Made by a program: the position numbers and the translations under genes. From Mariniradius saccharolyticus AK6 (GTDB lineage: Bacteria > Bacteroidota > Bacteroidia > Cytophagales > Cyclobacteriaceae), in the NCBI RefSeq assembly GCF_000330725.2, contig NZ_AMZY02000009.1, positions 124,001-188,000 of the forward strand: 64,000 nt of DNA. Direction: 5' to 3'. The notes below the pieces were generated by a model that did no database searches, was not told the DNA's origin, and saw only the letters and a list, made by a program, of their open reading frames with translations. Within the stretch, counting starts at the first letter, position 1; each line of letters opens with the position of its first letter. Below, piece by piece: positions 43,368 through 51,664 of this stretch.

Positions 43368-43747
43368 GATTGGAGTTTGCGTGCCGACCAAAATAACCAA
43401 AACCATCCTGCTATGAAAGCCACACCACCGATGGGTGTAATGGCACCCAGCCAGTTGATACCCGTCAGGGACAACACATACAGTGAACCCGAGAAGATCA
43501 ATATTCCCAAAACCAACAAACCCATCACCGATTTCAAAAATGTATGCTTCGGCTGTACCTGAAGCCAAATTGCCAGCGCCAAGATTGCCAAGGAATGGTA
43601 GAAATGGTACTTCACGGCTGTTTCGAAGGTTTCTGTGCGGCCGTTGGCTTCCAAAGTCGGCTCAAGTCCATGTGCTCCAAATGCGCCGATCCCCACCGCC
43701 AACATCCCTAGCATGGCAGCCATTTGCATGTAATTTCTGTTTTTCAC
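43364..43747 (-). CDS. DUF423 membrane protein
   Basis: A 127-residue protein with four transmembrane helices and the DUF423 (YgdD) pattern: LAVGIGAFGAHGLEPTL, TAVKYHFYHSLAILALA and GSLYVLSLTGINWLGAITPI, then GGVAFIAGWFWLF. Function unknown. Overlaps its upstream gene yggS and its downstream PBP4 gene by four bases each. Confidence 0.93.
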   Translation of the reverse strand: MKNRNYMQMAAMLGMLAVGIGAFGAHGLEPTLEANGRTETFETAVKYHFYHSLAILALAIWLQVQPKHTFLKSVMGLLVLGILIFSGSLYVLSLTGINWLGAITPIGGVAFIAGWFWLFWSARKLQS

Positions 43748-44424
43748 TGTTTAGTATAATTTCGTTCTCCAAATATCGCCGTTCCGATCCTTACCATCGT
43801 GCTTCCTTCTTCTTGTGCAATCAGATAATCACCGCTCATGCCCATGGAAAGTTCTGAAAGTTGTACGTTTTCTGGTAGCTGAAGGGATTTGCATTCGTCA
43901 AAAAGGTTTTTCAGGAATCTGAACTCAGTTCTGATTTGATGTATATACTCCGTGAAACTCGCCATTCCCATCAGGCCGATGATCCGCACATTTTTCAGAT
44001 GCTGAAGTTCGGGGTTTTGAAGTATTGCCAGTAGTTCCTCCCGATCAAGACCAAACTTGGTTTCTTCCTGGGCGATGTGAATCTGCAGGAGGCAGGAAAC
44101 CACACGACCTGATTTTTCGGCTTGTTTGTCGATCTCCAATAGCAGCTTCCACGAGTCCACTCCATGAATCAGGTGGACAAAGGGCGCAATGTATTTCACT
44201 TTATTGGTTTGTAGGTGGCCGATAAAATGCCAGCGGATATCTGCGGGAAGTTCGGCTTGCTTAGCGGTCAGTTCCTGCACTTTGTTCTCCCCAAAATCAC
44301 GTATCCCTGCGCCATAGGCTTCCAAGATCGCCGAACTAGACTGGGTTTTGCTAACGGCGATGAGCAAGCAGGCAGGATTATAAAAACTGTTTTTTATTGA
44401 AGAAAGGTTTGCCTTAATGCTCAT
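43744..44424 (-). CDS. YggS-family PLP homeostasis protein
   Basis: A 226-residue PLP-binding protein without enzymatic partner. The PLP lysine is in LLIAVSKTQSSS near residue 25. Other signatures are DFGENKVQEL, RWHFIGHLQTNKVKYI, LQIHIAQEETKFG, IIGLMGMASF and LSMGMSGDYLIA. The frame opens at 44457; ATG 44424 fits the family start. First gene of the three-gene operon with DUF423 and PBP4. Divergent from the GH3 gene. Confidence 0.94.
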   Translation of the reverse strand: MSIKANLSSIKNSFYNPACLLIAVSKTQSSSAILEAYGAGIRDFGENKVQELTAKQAELPADIRWHFIGHLQTNKVKYIAPFVHLIHGVDSWKLLLEIDKQAEKSGRVVSCLLQIHIAQEETKFGLDREELLAILQNPELQHLKNVRIIGLMGMASFTEYIHQIRTEFRFLKNLFDECKSLQLPENVQLSELSMGMSGDYLIAQEEGSTMVRIGTAIFGERNYTKQ

Positions 44425-44461
44425 TCCAGTAAATTTGGCCCTACACTTTTCAAACAAAGAT

Positions 44462-46012
44462 ATGGCGATATTGGGTACCTTGCTAAAAAAAGGAATAAGA
44501 CTGAGGGAATCTTTGGAGCAGGAGTATAGCTCGCCCCTCGACCTTCAAAAACAGGAGCTGAAAAAACTCCTGATTAAGGCTGCGGACACGGAATTTGGCC
44601 GGAAGTACCAATTCGAGGGAATCTTACGTGAATTTAAAAAAGGAGAGGATGATTTTTACGACGCCTTCTCCTCCCAAGTTCCGATCTACGATTACAACAA
44701 AATCTACAAAGAGTGGTGGTACCGCCTTAAGAAAGGGGAAGAGGATATCACTTGGCCCGGGGCTATCCGCTACTTTGCTTTGACCTCGGGAACCTCAGGA
44801 GCTACTTCAAAATATATCCCTATCACCAAAGATATGGTCAACGCCATCCGAAAGACAGGCGTGAGACAGATACTTAGCCTTTCGAAATATGATTTGCCGA
44901 ATAAGCTGTTCACAAAAGGAATCCTGATGCTAGGAGGAAGTACGGATTTGGAGTTCAATGGCACTTACTTTTCGGGAGATTTGAGCGGGATTACTGCAGG
45001 CAAGTTGCCGATTTGGTTTCAAAGGTTCTACAAGCCGGGAAAGAAGATTTCGAAGAATAAAAACTGGGGTGAAAAACTCGATCAGATTGTCGAGAAGGCA
45101 TACAAATGGGACATCGGCATCATTGTGGGCGTCCCGGCTTGGTTGCAGATTTTGTTGGAGAAAATTATCGAACGGTACAAGCTGAAAACCATCCACGACA
45201 TCTGGCCCAATCTCCAGATTTTTGTCCATGGTGGTGTGTCGTTTGAACCCTACAGGAAGGGCTTTGAAACGCTGTTGGCAAAACCACTGATCTATATGGA
45301 GACCTATTTGGCTTCAGAGGGCTTTTTGGCTTTTCAGGCTTTGCCGAATCGTAAATCCATGCGCTTGGTGCTCAACAATGGTATTTTCCATGAATTTGTC
45401 CCCTACAACGACGATAACTTTGACGAAGAGGGCGAATTGCGGCCAAGCGTCAAAACACTCCACATCAACGAGGTAGAGGAAGGAGTAGATTATGCTTTAT
45501 TGATCAGTACCTGTGCAGGGGCGTGGCGCTACATGATTGGGGACGTCATTCGCTTTGTCTCCAAAGAAGAAAGCGAGATCATCATCACGGGCAGGACTAA
45601 ACTGTTTTTGAGCCTTTGCGGAGAGCACCTCTCCATGGACAATATGAACCGAGCCGTTGAAATGGTTTCCGAGCAGATGAACCTCAATATTCGGGAATTC
45701 ACCGTTTTGGGCTTGCCCGACGGAAGCTTGTTTAAGCACCATTGGTTTGTCGGCACTGACGATCCTGTGGATCAAAAAGTGCTATTGAAACAAATCGATG
45801 ATAACCTCAAGACGCTCAACGATGACTATGTGGTGGAGCGAAAACATGCCTTGAAAAAAATCGAACTTACTGTGCTATCACCTTCGGACTTCTACGATTG
45901 GATGAAAATGCACGGTAAAGAAGGTGGCCAAAACAAGTTTCCCCGCGTACTCAAAGGGGACAAGATGCTGGACTGGCTACAGTTTCTCGACAAGAAAGGG
46001 CTTAGCCTATGA
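44462..46012 (+). CDS. GH3-family acyl-amido synthetase-like protein
   Basis: A 516-residue GH3 protein of the acyl-adenylate-forming class, related to plant enzymes that conjugate acids to amino acids. The ATP motif is FALTSGTSGATSKYIPIT near residue 106; the second motif is METYLASEGFLAFQ. The C-terminal domain has RTKLFLSLCGEHLSMDNM. I choose ATG 44462 (MAILGTLLKKG) in preference to 44417. Its stop overlaps the LysE exporter start. The substrate is unknown. Confidence 0.9.
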   Translation: MAILGTLLKKGIRLRESLEQEYSSPLDLQKQELKKLLIKAADTEFGRKYQFEGILREFKKGEDDFYDAFSSQVPIYDYNKIYKEWWYRLKKGEEDITWPGAIRYFALTSGTSGATSKYIPITKDMVNAIRKTGVRQILSLSKYDLPNKLFTKGILMLGGSTDLEFNGTYFSGDLSGITAGKLPIWFQRFYKPGKKISKNKNWGEKLDQIVEKAYKWDIGIIVGVPAWLQILLEKIIERYKLKTIHDIWPNLQIFVHGGVSFEPYRKGFETLLAKPLIYMETYLASEGFLAFQALPNRKSMRLVLNNGIFHEFVPYNDDNFDEEGELRPSVKTLHINEVEEGVDYALLISTCAGAWRYMIGDVIRFVSKEESEIIITGRTKLFLSLCGEHLSMDNMNRAVEMVSEQMNLNIREFTVLGLPDGSLFKHHWFVGTDDPVDQKVLLKQIDDNLKTLNDDYVVERKHALKKIELTVLSPSDFYDWMKMHGKEGGQNKFPRVLKGDKMLDWLQFLDKKGLSL

Positions 46013-46638
46013 TGCAGGCCTTTGCGGAGGGACTGAGTATCGGGCTTTTGCTGTCGGCCATGATCGGTCCCGTTTTTTTCACCTTGATCCAAAACAGTCT
46101 GGAAAACGGCTTTAGGTATGCAGCAGTATTGGCCTTGGGGATATTGGTTTCGGATCTGATTTATGTCATTCTAACGTACCTCAGCGTCTCTATTTTCGCT
46201 TCCAATCCGCATTTTGAAGTGGTCCTCGGGTTCGTCGGAGGACTGGTTTTGGTGGGATTTGGTGTCAGTACGCTGCTAAAAAAACGAGTCAGCCGACCAA
46301 GTTCGGGCGGATTTCCACTTCCCAAAGCAAAAAAGCGGACCGGCTTCATGAAGGGTTTCAGCATCAATGGTATCAATCCTTTTGTGATGCTATTTTGGAT
46401 TTCCATCGCCGGCTTGGTTAATCTCAAAGAAGGGTTTGGAAGGGCAGAAGTTTGGCTGTTCTACACGGGAATCTTGTTGACCGTGTTTGTGATCGACCTG
46501 CTCAAAGCCTTTATCGCCAAGCAGCTTTCCCGCTTTGTCACCGCCAAGCTCATGGCCAAGCTCAATTACCTCGTCGGCGTCGTCCTCATTTATTTTGGAG
46601 GCAGGTTGATTTGGTTTGCCTGGGAAAAGGGCTGGTGA
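46009..46638 (+). CDS. LysE-family exporter
   Basis: A 209-residue inner-membrane protein with six hydrophobic segments. It starts with SIGLLLSAMIGPVFFTLIQN, the LysE/RhtB motif, and continues with GVSTLLKKRV and FSINGINPFVMLFWISIAG. These carry amino acids and derivatives out of the cell. It overlaps the GH3 gene (ATGA, or an ATG at 46012), so the two are probably made together. Confidence 0.92.
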   Translation: MMQAFAEGLSIGLLLSAMIGPVFFTLIQNSLENGFRYAAVLALGILVSDLIYVILTYLSVSIFASNPHFEVVLGFVGGLVLVGFGVSTLLKKRVSRPSSGGFPLPKAKKRTGFMKGFSINGINPFVMLFWISIAGLVNLKEGFGRAEVWLFYTGILLTVFVIDLLKAFIAKQLSRFVTAKLMAKLNYLVGVVLIYFGGRLIWFAWEKGW

Positions 46639-46711
46639 AGGTTGGCCAATTGGCCGTTGAGAATCGATAAGTCGTAATGTTTTTCCCGATTTCGAAGCAA
46701 TCGAAATATAG

Positions 46712-47179
46712 CTAACCCCCAAGCTTATACTCAAACCTCCTCGTGTCTACGACTTTGAAAAGGTCATGAATACCGGGAAAGTTCGGATTTACCAAGAGAT
46801 TGTGCTCGTCTGGGTAGAAAGAAGGATGAAGCCGGGCAGAAGGTACTTTCAGAAAAGGAAAGGATCGTTCGGTTAACCAAAGCCTTCCAAATTCCTGGGT
46901 GGAGTTTCCATGCGGCAACATATCCCAAGTTCCAGGCAGGCTGTCTTTGTCCAATGCACCCACCATGGAGACATCATCTATTCCATAAATGACCACATAC
47001 CATGGTTCAAGCGCGGCGGCCGTCCCCTTGATGCAGAGGTATTCCAAGGCTGCCAATGCCGCCGAACTTCCGGCATAGATCATCGGCATGCCTTTTGGAT
47101 TCCATCTGCCACCGGATAAGGAACTGCTGTAGGGCTCTTGGTAGTACTTTTCGGACATCATGCGGTAATAGTGCAGCAT
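46712..47179 (-). CDS. RES-domain toxin (NAD+ phosphorylase-like)
   Basis: A 155-residue RES protein. The motif SSLSGGRWNPKGMPMIYAGS (Gly-Gly-Arg-Trp) near residue 20 and AALAALEYLCIKGT (Ser/Glu region) fit the family, followed by HPSFYPDEHNLLVNP near the end. RES toxins deplete NAD+ by family knowledge. Second gene of the module, starting two bases after the antitoxin stop. Confidence 0.92.
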   Translation of the reverse strand: MLHYYRMMSEKYYQEPYSSSLSGGRWNPKGMPMIYAGSSAALAALEYLCIKGTAAALEPWYVVIYGIDDVSMVGALDKDSLPGTWDMLPHGNSTQEFGRLWLTERSFPFLKVPSARLHPSFYPDEHNLLVNPNFPGIHDLFKVVDTRRFEYKLGG

Positions 47180-47181
47180 GA

Positions 47182-47727
47182 CTAAAGGACATTTCCAAAG
47201 TGAAGGGCATCTATTGCCTCATGTACCAACTCAATGCCCGTCAAAGACACCATCAAGTCAGCTGGGCGTGCTTGTCCCAAGGCCAAATTGGGGCTATTGA
47301 GCCAAGATTTTAATCGGCTTGGATTGCCAAAATATGCGACCCCCTTTTTGATGGCTTCATCTATTTTGAAAAACTGATAGGAACCCGGAGTACCTATCGG
47401 GCTATCAGCTGTCCATCTCGAAACCGTACTCGGAGACACTGATGCGGATTTGGCAACATCGATCATTTTCATATCCAAGTAATTAACAATGTCATTAATC
47501 TCGGCAAAAGTCAGATTCCTGTCCAGCAGTGCTCCAACGTCAGTCAGGCTTTGAATATTTTTGAGGCTTTTTAGATAGTACCCGTAGCCCTTTAGGACAT
47601 TGTAGCTGGTCGTCTTTCCTCCTTTTTGGACCACAAAAGTGCTTGGGGAATCATAGGAAGCCTGAAACTCATTCAACAGTGAAGGATCTTCTGGTGTCAG
47701 CTCGGGATACTTTTTTATATTTTTCAT
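47182..47727 (-). CDS. Xre/MbcA/ParS-type antitoxin
   Basis: A 181-residue antitoxin. The N-terminal part is Xre-like and the middle helix-turn-helix is DVAKSASVSPSTVSRWTADS in sense, with a C-terminal toxin-binding DUF2384 domain (KSWLNSPNLALGQARPADLM, then SLTGIELVHEAIDALHFG). It is the first gene of the RES/Xre module. A TAAATTTG element sits seven bases before its ATG (47731-47747 region), so the message may be almost leaderless. Confidence 0.92.
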   Translation of the reverse strand: MKNIKKYPELTPEDPSLLNEFQASYDSPSTFVVQKGGKTTSYNVLKGYGYYLKSLKNIQSLTDVGALLDRNLTFAEINDIVNYLDMKMIDVAKSASVSPSTVSRWTADSPIGTPGSYQFFKIDEAIKKGVAYFGNPSRLKSWLNSPNLALGQARPADLMVSLTGIELVHEAIDALHFGNVL

Positions 47728-47864
47728 ATGACAAATTTAGAAATATCATTTGAAAATAAAAAGTGGTTCTATCCCATTTTTTGTGGATTCTATATACCGG
47801 GCCTTTCAATCATAGGTTCCTTCTGTTGTATAGAAAAAAGACGTTCTTCTTTGTACAAGGTTAT

Positions 47865-50042
47865 TCATTTTTCTCCCGGTCGATAGGTTTTCTTTGTGTT
47901 TTTCAAAACATCTTCGCGATAAAAACTGACGTCCTTGAACTTCCCGAGTGCATACATTTCCGCCTGATCTGTAAAATGGGGAGAACTAGGGTCACCGCTT
48001 TGGCCACCGGCTAGTAGGCTCTTTGCCTTCACCTTTTCGCCAAATTCGACCACGGCCACAAAGCTGTTGCCGACATTGCCATACCATTTTTTTGTATTTG
48101 GGTAGGGTCGGCTTCCATAAGCTGCCAGTGAACCCCACATGGATGAGTTCATTCCGACGGGGAAACTGGCTTGTGTGTCATCAAAGCGTGGTTCGATCTC
48201 TCCTGAAATGCGCTGGAATCGATTCACTTCGCCCCATGGCATTTCCCAGGTTCCAAAGTCGGATTTCAGTCTTTCCAAGGCCTTTTCAAATGCTGCGATT
48301 TTCATTTCATCTGAAGTCTCTTTGGCCAAAAAATCAAAGATATAGGCATCCCAGGGACGTTCCAGATCACGTGCATCTGCCATCAATTGATTTGCCCAAA
48401 AGACGCCCAAGGTCGTTCCAACGGATTCTACCCCTGTTTTCAAATCCCAAGAAGCCAAGACTCCGAGTGGCTGGAGCAATAGGATTTTGCGAAGATCCGT
48501 ATCAGGAAGGTTTTCAAAGGCCTTGACCAAGGATGGAACCAGCGGCTTGAATGCCATCAGGGTGGGTTCATAAGCAATGGTAATCAGTGATTCAAGGGTA
48601 AGGTTTTTTTGGTCTTCGAGCACCCTCACGGCATTCAGGCCCCGCGCGTTTTCCAAATCCCAAGCCATATAGGCGGGGAAATTTTCCTTCTTTGGGCTGA
48701 ATCGGCCTGCTGCAGTAAACGGAGTAGAGTTACAGTTTTGAATCCATCCATTCCTTGGGTTGAAGATGAAAATCATCTCATCAAGGCTATGCAGTCCCTG
48801 CCAATCTGTATCGGGATTGCTGCCATCCACTGTATTACGCCAGTCGAAATCGGGGTTTCTCTTCGGGATAAAGTTGCCGTGATAGTAGGCAATATTTCCA
48901 TCCCGGTCGGCATAGACCGTGTTGTTGGATGAGTTTGTCTTCAGGTCCATGGTCGAGCGAAATTCCTGATGGTTTTTGGTTTTGGTACGTGTGTAGGATT
49001 GTGTCAATGCTTTCACCCGTTCGACCATCAGTGAAATGGCAATCCACTTTCCGTTTTCTTCCCGAATCACAGGGCCATGATGGCTGTAGTAGGCGACGAT
49101 CTTCTTTTCGGAAAACCCATCTCCATCTTTGTATTTCAGTGTGATCGTTTTTTCCTTTAGAGGTCGCCAGTCCTCACCGAAGCGATAGTGATACTTCCCC
49201 TCCTTTTCTTCCATAGTCAAGGCATAATGATCGATCGCGTCGGCCTTGCTGGACGTATGTATCCAGCTGTTGTACTCATTGAACCCCTGATAAATAAAGA
49301 ACTGTCCCCAAGTCACGGCACCATAAGCGTTCAATCCTTCTTCGCTGACCATATGCATTTCCGGCCTGAAGTAGAAGGACGTATGCGGATTGATCAGAAG
49401 CAAGGCATCCCCGTTTTGGGTAAGCTGCGGTGCGATGGCAAATCCGTTGGAGCCTTTTGGTTCAATTTCGAAATCCCGTTCTTCCAAGGCAATTGCAGAA
49501 GGTTCGCCTTTTTCGTAGAATGAGCGCAGCGGATTCAAGGCAATGGTTTCAATGTCCCCGCCGATGCTTCCTTCGCTAAAGGTCAGCGCCATCCAAGGCT
49601 CAAATTTTGTGATCAAAAGTGGCTTCACCTCCGGATTGGAATGGAGGTAGAAATTGATCCCGTCAGCCCATGCGACCATCAATTCCTGCAGCCATTTCGG
49701 GGAGTTTTTGAATTCCTCCTTCACAATGTCCTCGTCGATAAACAGCTTCATCCGAAGGTCATGATAGACGTGGCTGACCCCTTTTACCTCCGCCATTCTT
49801 CCCATGGCGTTGATGTAGTTGCTTTCAACCCGGGTGAAATCATCTTCGCATTGGGCGTAGACCATCCCAAAAACAGCATCCGCATCTGTTTTCCCATACA
49901 CATGTGGGACTCCCCATTGATCGCGGATGATTTCCGTCTGTGCGGCACGTTGCTGCCAGCGCGCAAGGTCAGTTTGCGCAAAACCAGCAAACGATAAGAA
50001 AAGGAGAAAGCTGAAGATCAAAAATCGAGGGAAAACGCTCAT
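47865..50042 (-). CDS. Penicillin acylase-family Ntn hydrolase
   Basis: A 725-residue exported amidohydrolase. I choose ATG 50042, which gives a signal peptide (FLIFSFLLFLSFAGFAQ); the frame opens further upstream. The A chain contains WGVPHVYGKTDADAVFGMVY near residue 40. The likely autoprocessing site is GSNGFAIAPQLTQNGDALLL near residue 210, with Ser as the N-terminal nucleophile of the B chain, and NPHTSFYFRPEMHM next. The family hydrolyses acyl amides such as acyl-homoserine lactones or beta-lactam side chains. Monocistronic. Confidence 0.9.
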   Translation of the reverse strand: MSVFPRFLIFSFLLFLSFAGFAQTDLARWQQRAAQTEIIRDQWGVPHVYGKTDADAVFGMVYAQCEDDFTRVESNYINAMGRMAEVKGVSHVYHDLRMKLFIDEDIVKEEFKNSPKWLQELMVAWADGINFYLHSNPEVKPLLITKFEPWMALTFSEGSIGGDIETIALNPLRSFYEKGEPSAIALEERDFEIEPKGSNGFAIAPQLTQNGDALLLINPHTSFYFRPEMHMVSEEGLNAYGAVTWGQFFIYQGFNEYNSWIHTSSKADAIDHYALTMEEKEGKYHYRFGEDWRPLKEKTITLKYKDGDGFSEKKIVAYYSHHGPVIREENGKWIAISLMVERVKALTQSYTRTKTKNHQEFRSTMDLKTNSSNNTVYADRDGNIAYYHGNFIPKRNPDFDWRNTVDGSNPDTDWQGLHSLDEMIFIFNPRNGWIQNCNSTPFTAAGRFSPKKENFPAYMAWDLENARGLNAVRVLEDQKNLTLESLITIAYEPTLMAFKPLVPSLVKAFENLPDTDLRKILLLQPLGVLASWDLKTGVESVGTTLGVFWANQLMADARDLERPWDAYIFDFLAKETSDEMKIAAFEKALERLKSDFGTWEMPWGEVNRFQRISGEIEPRFDDTQASFPVGMNSSMWGSLAAYGSRPYPNTKKWYGNVGNSFVAVVEFGEKVKAKSLLAGGQSGDPSSPHFTDQAEMYALGKFKDVSFYREDVLKNTKKTYRPGEK

Positions 50043-50171
50043 GGGAATTTGGGTTTGTGTTGCTAAAATTAACCGAAAGTCATTCCCCTCCAAACGAGAA
50101 TTATTCAATTGAAATTGCCGGGGAGGCTACTACGGCCGAATGCTGGTAAATGTGCTTCAGCGAGATTTTGG

Positions 50172-50179
50172 TATATTTG
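50172..50179 (+). promoter_or_regulatory. -7 element of the fabD promoter
   Basis: TATATTTG matches the Bacteroidota -7 consensus exactly. No clear TTTG lies at -33. Transcription would start near 50186, about 18 bases before the fabD ATG. Confidence 0.5.
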
Positions 50180-50203
50180 CGCCTTATCCAAAAACCACCA
50201 ATT

Positions 50204-51079
50204 ATGAAAGCATATGTTTTTCCTGGACAAGGAGCACAATTTCCCGGTATGGGAAAGGAACTTTACGAAGGCAATGAGGAAGCAAAAAGGCTTTTCGAAT
50301 CAGCCAACGATATTCTTGGATTCAGGATTTCGGATATCATGTTCAATGGTACTGAGGAGGAACTGAAGCAAACTAGGGTGACCCAACCCGCGATTTTCCT
50401 CCACTCAGTAATTCTGGCAAAGTGCTCCCCGGATTTCAAGCCCGATATGGTGGCAGGTCATTCCTTGGGCGAGTTTTCCGCTTTGGTAGCCAATGGCGCA
50501 TTGGCATTCGAAGACGGTTTGAAACTCGTCTACCAACGGGCATTAGCCATGCAGGAAGCCTGCGAAATCAATCCTTCGGGAATGGCGGCCATTTTGGGAT
50601 TGGAGGATGAAAAAGTGGAGGAACTTTGCGCGGGCATCACAGAGGAGATCGTGGTTCCTGCCAACTACAATTGCCCAGGTCAACTCGTAATTTCAGGTAG
50701 CAATAGAGGCATTGAGCTTGCCTGCGAAGTCATGAAAAACGCTGGTGCAAAGCGTGCGCTTCCCCTTCCGGTTGGCGGTGCTTTCCACTCTCCCTTGATG
50801 GAACCTGCGCGGGAGAAACTACAAAAAGCCATCGAAAACACCCATTTTAGCAAGCCCATTTGTCCGGTTTACCAAAACGTAAGCACAATAGCTGTCTCAG
50901 ACGTAGATACCATCAAGAAAAACCTGATCGCGCAACTGACAGGTCCGGTGAAGTGGACTCAAAGTGTCCAAAACATGGTCGCTGATGGCGCGACGCATTT
51001 TATCGAATGCGGCCCAGGTAAGGTGCTCCAGGGATTGGTGAAAAAAATCCACAAGGAAGCCGAAGTTTCCAGCATTTGA
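50204..51079 (+). CDS. fabD: Malonyl CoA-acyl carrier protein transacylase
   Basis: A 291-residue FabD, which loads malonyl groups on ACP for fatty-acid synthesis. Signatures are FPGQGAQFPGMGKELYEGN, the nucleophile elbow VAGHSLGEFSALVA near residue 90, and PVGGAFHSPLM with catalytic His near residue 200. I choose ATG 50204 (MKAYVFPGQG), since the frame opens earlier. No fatty-acid neighbours; divergent from the acylase gene. Confidence 0.96.
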   Translation: MKAYVFPGQGAQFPGMGKELYEGNEEAKRLFESANDILGFRISDIMFNGTEEELKQTRVTQPAIFLHSVILAKCSPDFKPDMVAGHSLGEFSALVANGALAFEDGLKLVYQRALAMQEACEINPSGMAAILGLEDEKVEELCAGITEEIVVPANYNCPGQLVISGSNRGIELACEVMKNAGAKRALPLPVGGAFHSPLMEPAREKLQKAIENTHFSKPICPVYQNVSTIAVSDVDTIKKNLIAQLTGPVKWTQSVQNMVADGATHFIECGPGKVLQGLVKKIHKEAEVSSI

Positions 51080-51083
51080 CTTC

Positions 51084-51113
51084 ACAAAGCCCGGTTCAGC
51101 CGGGTTTTTTTAT
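51084..51113. terminator. Terminator between fabD and folK
   Basis: CCCGG pairs with CCGGG around TTCAG, followed by seven T. It lies between convergent genes and mainly ends fabD. Confidence 0.8.
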
Positions 51114-51598
51114 TTCAATTTCCAGACTTGGCTGTTGTCCGGGCACTCTTCCAAGAGTTCACTCGCGGATTTTCTCAGCAAAGGATGTATCCAATTTGGC
51201 AGGATCTCCGCCAAGGGAACCAATACAAATCGCCTCAAGTGGAGGAAAGGATGGGGAATGGAAAGCAAATCCGTTTCGATGACTTCTTCACCTAAGGCGA
51301 GAATATCGATGTCCATGGTTCTGTTTCCCCATTTCTCCTCCCTGCTGCGACCCAGCTGTTGTTCGATGGATTGAATTCCCTCCAGGATTTCCATGGCAGA
51401 AAGTTCCGTATCGAATGCCAAAACCTGATTGAGGTAATTTCCGGAGGATTTTCCTCCCCAAGCTTCGGATTCGTAAACGGCAGTTGCTTTAGATGCCGGA
51501 CCCAAAAAGTCAGCCAGTAATTTCCTGCATTGGTCAATCAAAGCCATGCGGTCGTACAAATTTCCACCGATGATCAAAACCACTTGCTTACTTTGCAT
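51110..51598 (-). CDS. folK: 6-hydroxymethyl-7,8-dihydropterin pyrophosphokinase
   Basis: A 162-residue FolK (HPPK) of the folate pathway. Family features are VVLIIGGNLYDRM near the N-terminus, ESEAWGGKSSGNYLNQVLAF, and EEKWGNRTMDIDILALG, which carries the Mg-binding DIDI residues. The C-terminal part has SIPHPFLHLRRFVLVPLAEI. Full length. Divergent from sppA. Confidence 0.95.
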   Translation of the reverse strand: MQSKQVVLIIGGNLYDRMALIDQCRKLLADFLGPASKATAVYESEAWGGKSSGNYLNQVLAFDTELSAMEILEGIQSIEQQLGRSREEKWGNRTMDIDILALGEEVIETDLLSIPHPFLHLRRFVLVPLAEILPNWIHPLLRKSASELLEECPDNSQVWKLK

Positions 51599-51664
51599 GT
51601 TGAAAATTGTGTATTAAGCGCATTTACAAAAAACGAGTATTTTAGCCTCAAAATAGAAACTTGT

